Below, piece by piece: positions 42,839 to 51,509 of a stretch of DNA of 64,000 nt. The stretch lies in contig NW_027489013.1 of assembly GCF_050948215.1 (NCBI RefSeq), positions 85,496 to 149,495 of the forward strand. Reading direction: 5' to 3'. A program made the position numbers and the translations under genes. The notes below the pieces were generated by a model that saw only the letters and a list, made by a program, of their open reading frames with translations, was not told the origin of the DNA and did no database searches. Position 1 is the stretch's first letter. Every line of letters begins with the position of its first letter. This DNA is from Halictus rubicundus (taxonomy: Eukaryota; Arthropoda; Insecta; Hymenoptera; Halictidae).

Positions 42839-43054
42839 TGTTTGATTTTGTTAAACCTTATGTTCCCGAAGGATCTTCAGGTTGTCCTATTAAACCTCTT
42901 CACCTTATTTTGTATAATACATGCCTTTATTTCTGTACATATACACGCGGTAGGAGAGCGTGGTTAGATAAAGAAGAAAAATACATCGAGAAAAGAATAG
43001 ATTGGAGGGCGCGCGGGAAGCAGTTGAGTGAGCGCGTTGAATATATTTCTAACA
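42839..43054 (-). repeat. Copia 5' LTR (216 bp)
   Basis: Begins TGTTAGAAATATATTC and ends AAATCAAACA on the minus strand. It contains an AATAAA polyadenylation motif (AGAAATAAAGG) in the middle. It aligns end to end with the LTR at 47691-47905 and with the interrupted LTR at 50302-50821, with roughly 10 or fewer differences to each by eye. Confidence 0.92.
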
Positions 43055-43562
43055 ACCTCGATTTTATTTGTAACATTCAATTTAGAAACACTAACAAACT
43101 TCGTTGCAATCCAAACTCTAAAGATGCAGATTGATCGAAATGTTTATTTCTTTGTAAATTCTCTGGTCTCCTTACTGAAAAGGTGTTAGGGAAAAATATT
43201 GAATGGATACATTGTAGTGTCGTTGTTCATCTTGGCTTGCAAGAACGTCAAATGCTTACAAATTATAGTTATCTGCGGATTACACAACGATATGTTAACA
43301 ATAATTAGAGCATTTGCTACAAGTAGCACGTCACGATACAGTTGAATTATATATTACATTCTTATACACGTACTACGCCTTAAACTTACTGAACATACTT
43401 TGTCCGCACTGTAGTCTCGAGTTTGAGAAATCTTCTGGAACACCGTCTGAGTTTTTAGTCTCGCATGAGGTGCAGCCCTTTTCACCTTCGCGGGAACCGG
43501 CATCTCCCTCTGCACTGCCACTCTCGATTCGTCAACAGCATACCCTGTGAATCGCTCATTTC
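43055..43562 (-). pseudogene. F-box gene, 3' half, inverted copy
   Basis: Reverse-complement homologue of 49818-50301. It holds the C-terminal part of the F-box reading frame, a GTATGT splice-donor-like site (43398-43393), an acceptor-like TTTTCAG (43176-43175), a TAA directly after it, and an AATAAA signal (43148-43143). It then runs to the Copia insertion site. It has 24 bp (8 codons) near 43424-43447 that the copy at 49589 lacks. The F-box domain itself is missing: at about 43562 the sequence switches to BEL/Pao pol within a short stretch of matching bases (GAAATGAGCG). Confidence 0.8.
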
Positions 43563-44808
43563 TCTACGTAATCGTCTCTCCAGAGCTTCCAAAATCGTTC
43601 GGTCATGTGCCGAACAAGTTGCCAGCGCGAGAGGTGATTTTCGGCAAGAATTAGAGTCGATGGCTGAGGGGGCACCGTGAGCGCCGAACCGATTAAAAAT
43701 GGCCGGGAGTTAACGATTCGTAGTCGTCGTACGAGTCGGACTGCGGCGAGATCGGGCGAGAATTGAGACACGCTTCGATAGCACAGAGAAGAGTGGTAAA
43801 TTCTTCGAAGGTGAGAGTGCGATCCTTTAAAATGCGACGCAGATGATGCTTTACGCTTTTCACGCCGGCCTCCCACAAGCCTCCGAAGTGCGGGGCCGAC
43901 GGGGGTATGAAGTGCCATGCAACACCGTCGGTGGCAGTTTTATTTAAAAAGTCGGGATGATTCAGACTTGCGCGATGCGCGAGCGAGAGTTCGCGATTAG
44001 CCCCGATAAACGTGGTGCCGTTGTCGGAGTACATCGCTTCGGGAATTCCTCGACGAGAACAAAAACGACAGTAGGCGTTGAGAAACGCGGGGGTCGAATA
44101 ATCCGCGACCAGCTCGAGGTGGATCGCCTTGGTGGCTAGGCATATAAACAGCGCGATGTGCGCTTTGCGAGAAGTGATGCCTCGACCCGCAGATGCCCGA
44201 ACCTGAACGGGGCCGGCGTAGTCCAGGCCACAATGGGCAAAGCATTTCGCGGGAGGAGAGACCCGAGGTTCCGGAAGCTGTCCCATGAGTTGGTTGGGAT
44301 GTGCAGCTCGTTCTCGAACGCATGTGACGCATGCGTGAATCACTGATCTCGCAAGATTTCGCGCACGTAGGATCCAGAAGGTTTGGCGGAGGGTGCTCAA
44401 GGTGAGCTGAAGTCCGGCGTGTAGCGAACGAATATGCGCGTGTTCGATGATGAGTCGAACGAGAGGATGCGCCGCGAGAATAATGGGATGCTTAGAGTTA
44501 AACGGTAAGGGAGCACGGTGCAGCCGACCTCCCACGCGAAGAATCCCTTTTTTATCGAGGAAAGGATTGAGCGAGCTGAGAGGGTTCTTCGACGGTAGCG
44601 GTTTGTTCTGGAGAAGGACCTTGCTCTCCGATGGAAATAGACTGGCTTGGATTCGACGGATCCACCATAACTTCGTGTTGCAGCACTCATCAGCCGAAAG
44701 CGCGAGGCCATAGCCGCGAGATGGAGCTTGAAGAGTCTCCGAATTATTACGTCGACACGCGCACACGAATCGAAAAATGTTCCCACTGTTGAGTTGGGAC
44801 GGCGACAT
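43563..44808 (-). pseudogene. BEL/Pao integrase
   Basis: A 371-codon frame from 44808. It has the connector to RNase H (residues 1-90), a HHCC zinc domain ending in C160 and C163, and a BEL-type DDE core with D196 (LDYAGP), D262 (SDNGTTF) and E313 (LWEAGVKS). It ends early at 43693 after TPGHF; a missing T in a T run shifts the frame, and the C-terminal part (LIGSALTVP onward to WRDDYVEK) continues in another frame to the F-box junction. The enzyme would insert the cDNA into host DNA. This copy is broken. Confidence 0.9.
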
Positions 44809-46420
44809 GAGCCGGTATGACTTTCGCCTCTAACGGGTTGCGGTTGTCGAGACGAACCTGAAGCTGTGGCCATTCGGAGCGATCACGGGTCAACCATGCG
44901 GGACCTTGCCACCAGAGAGATGACCGAAGAAGGTCGTCGCTGAGGAGACCACGGGAAGCGCAATCGGCAGGATTGTCTTCTGTGGAGACGTGTCGCCAAT
45001 CCGCGTGCGGGAGCCGGGCTTGAATACTCGACACTCGGTTGGCCACAAAGCTCTTCCAGCGTGAGGGATGCTGTTGGACCCAATTCAGGACAACAGTCGA
45101 ATCTGTCCAGCACACGCAGGAGATATTTCGCGTGCCGAAGGTCGACAGGATGAATTCCATGAGCCGCGAGAGAAGAAGTGTCCCTTGCAATTTTAATCGA
45201 GGAATTGTCAATGGGTTAAGAGGAGCTACTTTAGATTTTCCGGCGAGCAAAGAAATCGTGACTTCGCCGGAGGGCGAGGTACATTTTGCATACACGACGG
45301 CAGCGTAAGCGACCGTCGAGGCATCGGCGAAGCCGTGAAGCTCGATACGAGAAGAAGACAATGAGGAGCCAATACACCGAGGAAGTTTTAACGAGTTGAG
45401 GAGTGGCAGGCACTCGCAGATTGACCGCCACTTGTCGAGAAGCGCATTCGGTAATTCATCGTCCCAGCTAATGCGGAGGCGCCACAAATCCTGAAGAAAG
45501 ATCTTAGCGAGGACGGTTGCGGGGGTGACCCAGCCTAACGGATCGTAGAGTTTGGCGATCGTGGAAAGAATCGACCTCTTGGTCGACGGCAGTGGATCAG
45601 CCACGATTGCGCGAAATTGAAAGGCGTCCAGACTCGGACTCCAGCTGACTCCAAGAACTTTGAGCTGATCATCAGGGGCGAGAGTTTTGGTACACGCAAG
45701 ACCGTGATCCGCTGGATCGAGATCGGCCAGCAACGCGGACGAATTGCTTGCCCATTTTCGTAGCCTGAATTTCCCGCAATCGAGGAGAGCGGTCAGTTGG
45801 TTACGAGACTGGCGAAGGGACTCGGTGTCATCGCCTCCAAACAGAACGTCGTCAACATATGTATGATCTTGGAGGATCGATTTCGCGAGAGGAACACGAT
45901 GCCCTTCGTCCTCATTAAGACGTTGAAGGACGCGAAGGGCGAGATAAGGAGCACACGTCATTCCGTATGTGACTGTGAGAAGTTGATATTCTCGGCACGG
46001 GGCGGAAGGTGCTGGCTGCCACAGAATGCGTTGGTAATCGACATCGCGGTCGTCGAGGAGAATTTGGCGATACATTTTTGCGATATCGGCAGTGTAAACG
46101 TATCGGAATTTACGCCATCGAAGAATGACCGCGGCGAGGTCGCTTTCCAATTTCGGACCGGCGAGAAGATGGTCGTTCAACGAAGAGCCGTTGGATGTGA
46201 GACTGGAGGCGTTGAACACGACGCGAAGGTGGGTCGTAGCGCTGCCAGCTCGAAGGACGGGATGATGCGGAATAAAAACACATTGATGAGACGATGCATC
46301 CGAGTCTCGAGCGAGACGCATATGCCCTAGACGCTCGTACTCATTAAGAAAGTCGCGATACTCAGTGGCGACTGAGGGACTCGTTTGAAGGCGGCGCGAA
46401 AGAGACTGCATCATTTTTTC
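43563..46420 (-). mobile_element. BEL/Pao LTR retrotransposon pol, truncated
   Basis: Minus-strand pol of a BEL/Pao element: reverse transcriptase, Pao RNase H, integrase zinc domain and integrase core, in that order. It is broken by at least two single-base frameshifts and cut at both ends. The 3' end joins an F-box gene fragment at 43562. No gag or protease is recognisable upstream, and no 3' LTR is present. Confidence 0.92.
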
Positions 46421-46450
46421 GGCGACCCGGCGCGAATGCCCGATATCTAT
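44747..46450 (-). pseudogene. BEL/Pao reverse transcriptase and RNase H
   Basis: The open frame from 46414 has 555 codons, and typical BEL coding continues a little further upstream in the same frame to about 46450. Numbered from 46414, the RT has a catalytic aspartate at D110 (TADIAKMYRQI) and the YVDD box at 186-189. The Pao RNase H follows, with D364 (GFADAS), D438 (WTDST) and D480. The usual glutamate of the IPRLELQG motif is lysine (K408), which should abolish RNase H activity. The enzyme would copy element RNA into DNA inside particles. The frame ends at 44747 because of an apparent one-base change in a T run near 44780; the connection region then continues in the next frame. Confidence 0.9.
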
Positions 46451-46965
46451 GGGAGGACCGATTGTTCGAGTGCCTGAGGCCGGGACCGCTCAGAATTGAG
46501 CGCTGAGGGAAGTGGTGGAGACTGCAGGTGATATGCACGAGACGCGAAATTTGTTGCAAGTCACTTTAATGTTTTTCGACACGACTAGGCCACAACGCTG
46601 GCACAAACAAAGAAATGTGACGGAAATCGCGATACAAACTGTAGCGAGATAGGAAGAGACGATGCCGCGAGAAAATGAATAATTGAACGTAGATGAAGTC
46701 ACGAGTGAGTCTTAGTGCAAGCGAGCGCTGCGAAGTCAGAACGTATTCTGAGATCTCGTTCGCGCACCAGAACGCACGAAACGTCGGAAAGACGGTTGAT
46801 CGCATTGTTCTAATGGGTGAATTCGGTTCACCGTTGCGCGCGAGGTGAGATTCAAACGGAGGTGTTTGTCGCCGGTGACACGGCTGTTTTCGCGAGCGAG
46901 ACAACAGCCGCTCGATCGCGCGTTCGTAACGCGAAAACAATTTTGGAACCATCATCAACGGTCGG
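46451..46965 (-). other. Non-coding, possible BEL 5' LTR or leader
   Basis: CpG-rich stretch between BEL pol and the Copia 3' fragment. Short frames here resemble nothing I know. Read on the minus strand it begins near TTGATGATGG and has a CATTAAAGTGACTTG segment near 46570, features compatible with a decayed LTR and leader. No clear terminal repeat, primer site or gag was found, so the call is tentative. Confidence 0.35.
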
Positions 46966-46989
46966 AATACCTTCGTTTCAATTCTCCCT

Positions 46990-47690
46990 TTTTATGCCAA
47001 TACTGAACAGGTGGGCTCACTTATGTATGCGGCAGTATCCACGAGGCCGGACATAGCATATGCTGTAAGTATGTTGAGCCGATTTAATGAAAATCCAGGA
47101 GGGGAGCACTGGACATCCGCGAAAAGGGTACTACGTTACCTTAAAGGACGATATCGCACGGTATCACTTACAAAAATACGGGATGCGATTTTCACGGATT
47201 TGTGGACTCAGACTGGGGAAGCAACATGGATGATAGGAAATCCCAAACAGGCACCATATTGAGATTAGCAGACGCACCCATCACGTGGGAGTCTAGAAGA
47301 CAGAGATGCGTTGCACTGTCGAGTGTGGAGGCTGAGTACATGGCGCTAACTGAGGCAATCAAGGAAGCGGTTTACCTGCGAAGCCTCTTGAGCGAACTTG
47401 CGATGTCCGAAGTTGACCATGGGGGAACCATCGTATATTGCGATAAACAAGGAGCCCAAAAGTTGATAAAGAATCCAGTATTCCATTCGCGAACCAAGCA
47501 CATCGATATCCGCTATCACTATATCCGCGAGATATATCAAGGAGGGGGGGGGGGGTCGATGTTGAATATATCGCAACGCAAGACATGCTGGCAGACTTGT
47601 TAACTAAGAGTCTCTGCAATGTCAATCACGCTAAATTAATGCGCGGCTTAGGACTGAATGCCATTGATAAGTGTCCACGTTGGGAGGGGG
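46990..47690 (+). pseudogene. Copia RT C-terminus and RNase H, frameshifted
   Basis: Three frames give one continuous Copia match. Frame one, from about 46990, has VGSLMYAAVSTRPDIAYAV and ends near 47180. Frame two, to about 47545, has VDSDWGSNMDDRKSQTG, SSVEAEYMAL and TKHIDIRYHYIRE, the RNase H core. Frame three, to 47690, has MLADLLTKSL, the end of pol. The second shift falls in a run of 12 G (47544-47555), most likely a slippage expansion. The CDN motif is altered to CDK. The YVDD part of RT is missing. Confidence 0.9.
47681..47690 (+). other. Copia polypurine tract
   Basis: TGGGAGGGGG lies directly before the TG that opens the 3' LTR; this is the normal place of the plus-strand primer. 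Confidence 0.85.
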
Positions 47691-47905
47691 TGTTAGAAAA
47701 AATTCACCGCGCTCACTCAACTGCTTCCTGCGCGCCCTCTAGTCTATTCTATTCTCGATGTATTTTTCTTCTTTATCTAACCACGCTCTGCTACCACGTG
47801 TATATGTACAGAAATAAAGGCATGTATTATACAAAATAAGGTGAAGAGGTTTAATAGGACAACCTGAAGATCCTTCGGGAACATAAGGATTAACAAAATC
47901 TAACA
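47691..47905 (+). repeat. Copia 3' LTR (215 bp)
   Basis: Begins TGTTAGAAAAAATTCACC and ends AAATCTAACA, with AATAAA in the middle. It is followed by GAGGT, the target duplication, and then by 107 bp of host flank that also follows the solo LTR at 50822. Confidence 0.95.
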
Positions 47906-48012
47906 GAGGTATTTATTTTAAGATTTATTTAATAACGTATTTTCCACAGTGTTCTGTCACTGAAACCTGAATACGTTGATCCAATCAAAAATCTACAGTG
48001 CAGAAGCACGGA
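47906..48012 (+). repeat. Duplicated F-box-locus flank
   Basis: 107 bp, equal in length to 50822-50928 and differing at about three positions by eye. It ends in CAGAAGCACGGA, after which this copy switches to transposase-coding DNA while the other continues with AGTTCTTATCC. Confidence 0.9.
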
Positions 48013-49029
48013 TTATTAACGTTAGGTGAATGCCAAAAAAATTATCGGCGTGCAGCAGTGATGTTTTTTGAACGTTATGGGCTCAAAAAATGTCATGCAA
48101 CATATCATAATTTAGAAAAGCGGCTTCGCGAGCACGGTGAATTGTGTAAAAAAACTCGCAATAAACCTAAAGCTGTCACTAATGAAAATAATAGTGCCAG
48201 TATTCTTGCTGCAATTACATTAAATCCTCATATTAGTCAACGTACACTTGCACAAACATCACATATTAGTTGTTCATCAATTCAACAAATTTTGAAACGG
48301 CAAAAGTTTCATCCATATCACATGGTTTTATCACAAGAGCTTTCGATAGCAGATTACGATCGCCGCGTAAGATTTTGTGAGTGGCTGCAGGGTGTTGTGG
48401 AAAATGATTTTTTGTGCAAAATACTTTTTTCCGATGAGGCCACTTTTATGAATACAGGGCATGTAAATAGACATAATCTGCATTATTGGGCCGTGGGAAA
48501 CCCAAATTGGATGCGATGGGTTCCCTTTCAACATCGATAGTCTTTAAATGTTTGGTGTAGCCTAATAGGAGATTTTGTGATTGGACTTTATTTTTTCCAA
48601 GAAACTGTAACATCTGCAAGTTATTGTGATTTTTTAAAAAATCATTTGCCTGCGCTTTTGGAAGATGTGCCACTGCACGTTAGAAGAGAAATGTGGTTCC
48701 AACAAGACGGCGCTCCTCCGCATTTTGCAATCATCACCAGGCAATTTTTGAACGAAAAATTTGGGAACAAATGGATAGGTCGTGGGGGACCTCGTCAATG
48801 GCCTCCTCGATCCCCCGATCTAACACCATTAGATTTTTTCTTATGGGTATATGTAAAGGACAAAGTTATGTTTGAACCACCGACGACAAAAGAGGATATG
48901 AAACAAAGAATACGTGACGCTTGCGCTTCAGTGACTCCCGAAATGTTAAAAAATGTTAGAACAACTTTGATGTTTCGAGTAAATAAATGTTTACAAGCCC
49001 GTGGTGGACATTTTGAACATTTAAATTAA
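48013..49029 (+). pseudogene. DD41D-type transposase with one nonsense codon
   Basis: One frame runs from the flank junction to 49029 and is broken only by TAG at 48538-48540, where tryptophan is expected. The family would cut and paste the element at TA sites. Counting from the codon at 47998: an N-terminal helix-turn-helix half with GECQKNYRRAA and LNPHISQRTLAQTSHIS; then D146 (FSDEATF), D237 (FQQDGAPPH) and D279 (SPDLTPLDFFLW). There are 41 residues between the last two, which is why I call it DD41D rather than mariner DD34D. About ten N-terminal residues seem to be missing. No ATG is in a sensible place; the open frame before 48013 belongs to the host flank. Confidence 0.88.
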
Positions 49030-49392
49030 AGTATATTTTATTTCTTCACGAATAAGCAAAGGACTCAAGCGCGTATAATTCCGTAACGCTTTTTCCGAGC
49101 GCTTCAAGTACCTACAACTCGAAACTTCAAACTGTTATATCTCATCATGGAAGTATCTGACAAAAAAATGTTTCAGACAAAATTGACTTGTTTTTTCCTG
49201 TAGAATCTAAATATGTAACATTTTATAGAGGGTTCCATTTAAAATTACAAAGGTACCTCCCCTCCCCCGTTAAAGGGGAAGGGAGGCCACTTCACGTTTA
49301 TGTAGTCAGATAGGCCCTTCAGTTCCATGCAATTTAAGACTAAGAACTTTAAAATCGATGACATAGTTTTCGAGATATTGAGCTGTTCAGAG

Positions 49393-49413
49393 TTATGTGG
49401 GCCACCCTGTATA
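49393..49413 (+). repeat. Right terminal inverted repeat of the transposon
   Basis: TTATGTGGGCCACCCTGTATA, the inverse of the ACAGGGTGGCCCAC-type start common in this transposon group. It is followed by the F-box gene promoter region. Confidence 0.65.
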
Positions 49414-49588
49414 TAATGTTCGAAATATCGTGTTGACGGTAGGCTGAACCTGCACCGATAAAAAATTAATGCTCGCACCTGATTGGTCGAATCATTGTTC
49501 CGGAACGATCACTGGGGCGGAACCAGGGTATATATACCCCAATTTTTCAGGAGTGCTACATTCGACGTTCTGACTTAAGAGTGACAAC
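49414..49588 (+). promoter_or_regulatory. F-box gene promoter with TATA box
   Basis: TATATATA at 49529-49536 inside the palindrome-like GGGTATATATACCCC lies about 55 bp before the ATG, leaving room for a start site near 49560. Upstream are an inverted CCAAT box (GATTGG, 49481-49486) and the perfect palindrome GTTCCGGAAC (49497-49506). Function is inferred from position only. Confidence 0.65.
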
Positions 49589-50002
49589 ATGGAGTATTTC
49601 AGGTCTTTCCTTCGTGCGCTAGGACTGCTGGAATCTGCCAAGGTGGATTTCATTTCAGAACTACCGCCGGAGGTATCGCAATTGGTTCTACGCAACTTGG
49701 ATCCTAAGTCTCTGCTTTGCGCAGCTCAAGTGTCACGGAAGTGGTTGAATGTCTGCAAGGCTGATCCACACCTTAGACGAACCGCCAGACACTATGAGCA
49801 ACGCACAATGCGGAGAAGAAATGAGCGATTCACAGGGTATGCTGTTGACAAATCGAGAGTGGCAGTGCAGAGGGAGGTGCCGGTTCCCGCGAAGGTGAAA
49901 AGGGCTGCACCTCATGCGAGACTAAAAACTCTGACGGTGTTCTACAGTGCGGACAAAGTATGTTCAGTAAGTTTAAGGCGTAGAAGGTGTATAAGAATGT
50001 AA
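49589..50002 (+). CDS. F-box domain protein
   Basis: The ATG at 49589 has a good context (CAACATGG). The unspliced frame is 137 residues. Residues about 18-60 form an F-box: FISELPPEVSQLVLRNLDP, then a CAAQVSRKWLNVC segment. F-box proteins join substrates to Skp1-Cullin ubiquitin ligases. The basic tail (RRTARHYEQRTMRRRNER) resembles no substrate-binding repeat, so a target cannot be named. A GTATGT donor at 49958 and a TTTCCAG acceptor ending at 50181 suggest an intron; spliced, the protein would end at a TAA directly after the acceptor (about 123 residues). AATAAA follows at 50208. Both splice-like sites, the stop and AATAAA are kept in the inverted copy at 43055-43562. Copies in three states suggest a small, repeatedly duplicated family. 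Confidence 0.75.
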   Translation: MEYFRSFLRALGLLESAKVDFISELPPEVSQLVLRNLDPKSLLCAAQVSRKWLNVCKADPHLRRTARHYEQRTMRRRNERFTGYAVDKSRVAVQREVPVPAKVKRAAPHARLKTLTVFYSADKVCSVSLRRRRCIRM

Positions 50003-50207
50003 TATATAATTCAATTGTATCGTGACGTGCTACTTGTAGCAAATACTCTAATTATTGTTAACATATCGTTGTGTAATCCGCAGATAGCTATAATTTGTAA
50101 GCATTTGACGTTCTTGCAAGCCAAGATGAACAACGACACTACAATGTATCCATTCAATATTTTTCCCTAAAACCTTTCCAGTAAGGAGGCAAGAGAATTT
50201 ACAAAGA

Positions 50208-50213
50208 AATAAA
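50208..50213 (+). terminator. Polyadenylation signal of the F-box gene
   Basis: AATAAA 27 bp after the predicted splice acceptor, conserved in the inverted copy (43148-43143). The Copia insertion site lies about 90 bp downstream. Confidence 0.5.
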
Positions 50214-50301
50214 CATTTCGATCAATCTGCATCTTTAGATTTTGGATTGCAACGAAGTTTCTTAGTGTTTCTAAATTAAATGTTACAAATAAAATCGAGG
50301 T

Positions 50302-50821
50302 TGTTAGAAATAAATTCAACGCGCTCTCTCAACTGCTTCCTGCGCGCCCTCCAATCTATTCTATTCTCGATGTATTTTTCTTCTTTATCTAACCACGCTT
50401 TCCTACCACGTGTATATGTACAGAAATAAAGGCATGTATTATACAAAATAAGGTGAAGAGGTTTAATCTGTAAAAGAAACACCTTGCGCTGCCTTGTATA
50501 CAAGCGTGTGTCCGTTGCGTGAGGAAGGATTGTCGTTCCTCAGACAATGTTGTGGCGCGCGGTCGTCGCCCCGTGTTTTTCGACACAATAACTGATCGAC
50601 GACGACTCGAGCTATAAGGTCAGAGTGAAAAACCGCCGACACTAGTTTTCGTTTTGAGTTGTCCGTTAAGCGAGTTCAGTTCACGTTCAGACTTGGCAGA
50701 GAACATTTAATAAAGCATCTTTCTAAATTACACGATTTAGCTTCCTGAAAAGACCCTTCCACTCTACAAATCGGACAACCTGAAGATCCTTCGGGAACAT
50801 AAGGATTAACAAAATCTAACA
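50302..50821 (+). mobile_element. Copia solo LTR, interrupted
   Basis: A full Copia LTR (TGTTAGAAATAAATTC to AAATCTAACA) with no internal element sequence, flanked by the perfect 5-bp direct repeat GAGGT (50297-50301 and 50822-50826). That is the mark of recombination between two LTRs of one insertion. It is split at GTTTAAT|GGACAAC by a second LTR (50469-50768). Confidence 0.93.
50469..50768 (+). mobile_element. Nested solo LTR, 300 bp, of another LTR element
   Basis: Starts TGTAAAAGAAACACC and ends CACTCTACA, flanked by the 4-bp direct repeat AATC (50465-50468 and 50769-50772). It has a TATA-like CTATAAGG (about 50611) and AATAAA (about 50710). It shares no obvious sequence with the host Copia LTR. 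A 4-bp duplication fits Ty3/gypsy-type elements, but no internal sequence is present to decide the family. Confidence 0.82.
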
Positions 50822-50997
50822 GAGGTATTTATTTTAAGATTTATTTAATAACGTATTTTCCATAGTGTTCTGTAACTCAAACCTGAATACGTTGATCCAA
50901 TCAAAAATCTACAGTGCAGAAGCACGGAAGTTCTTATCCCCACAGCGACAATACGGAGCACCTCAAGGTTTTCTTTTGCGTGACCTGACTTTTGGAA
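50822..50997 (+). other. F-box-locus flank and unassigned spacer
   Basis: 50822-50928 is the flank also found at 47906-48012. 50929-50997 has no match elsewhere in the window and no gene; it could be host flank or the inner end of the element whose LTR-like sequence follows. Confidence 0.6.
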
Positions 50998-51483
50998 TGT
51001 AGCGGCTCACGGTTGGCGACCGTAATAACCATTAGGACGGTCCGCTTACAGACGTCAAGGATTAGGCCATAAAACCGTCCTCGGCATCTGCAAAGTCAAA
51101 AATGACTTTACTTCTTTATTGGTTTTACGTGTGCAATAACAGAAGCATCGCCAGCCTGTGCACCGCTACGGGACCGCCTGGCCACGCGGCCAGCACGGGC
51201 AAGGAAAGTCCCAAAGTGTTTATAGTCGCCTAACTGAGCGACAGGGATTTCCCTTCGCCCGCCGAACAGGCGGAAGCAATAAAAAATAAAACTACCACTC
51301 TGACGGCCTCAAAGTAGTAGGCTACACCCCGGTACCTTCGCAAAAAGGTAACGCCTTTGCCGACGAAAATATAAATAGCGACCATCCGAGACAGCGGGTC
51401 AGATTTTGTACACGCGCCTTACCTACTCCGTCGGCTTAATAAAGTACTTAGTAGAAAACCGAACACACGTCATTTTACCTACA
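50998..51483 (+). repeat. LTR-like sequence
   Basis: 486 bp with short inverted ends (TGTAG and CTACA). It has a TATA box (AAAATATAAATAGCG, about 51367) and AATAAA (about 51439) about 70 bp further on, the order expected of U3-R-U5. No target duplication is visible (GGAA against GTCC), so it may be one LTR of a truncated element. It is unlike the two LTR types nearby. Confidence 0.5.
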
Positions 51484-51509
51484 GTCCGAGTCGTCACAGG
51501 AACCTCTAG

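Larger units (their letters stand above)
40684..43054 (-). mobile_element. Copia LTR retrotransposon, 5' half
   Basis: Ty1/copia element on the minus strand. From its 5' end: LTR (43054-42839), primer-binding site (42838-42825), short leader, then a gag-protease-integrase frame that runs straight into the satellite at 40684. Reverse transcriptase, RNase H and the 3' LTR are missing here. Immediately outside the LTR the minus strand reads GAGGT, which is the target duplication also found beside the two other Copia LTRs in this window. The remaining 3' end of a Copia element lies at 46966-47905 in the opposite orientation. Confidence 0.92.
46966..47905 (+). mobile_element. Copia LTR retrotransposon, 3' end
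   Basis: Plus-strand end of a Copia element: the last part of reverse transcriptase, RNase H, polypurine tract, 3' LTR and the GAGGT target duplication (47906-47910). Everything upstream of the RT end is absent; the left border is the BEL-related sequence at about 46965. It is probably the missing 3' part of the element at 40684-43054, since the LTRs match and both show the same target duplication and F-box locus flanks. Confidence 0.9.
48013..49413 (+). mobile_element. Tc1/mariner-type transposon, left end missing
   Basis: Transposase gene plus about 380 bp of 3' sequence ending in a terminal-inverted-repeat-like end, TGTGGGCCACCCTGTATA (49396-49413). No matching ACAGGGTGGCCCAC left end is present; the element begins abruptly inside the duplicated host flank at 48013. 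A G/C hairpin lies at 49256-49286 (CCTCCC and CCCC arms around GTTAAA). Confidence 0.85.

Noticed and set aside
46566..46958. 130-codon minus frame as a BEL gag or envelope gene
   Set aside because: No zinc knuckle, protease or membrane pattern; the stretch looks non-coding.
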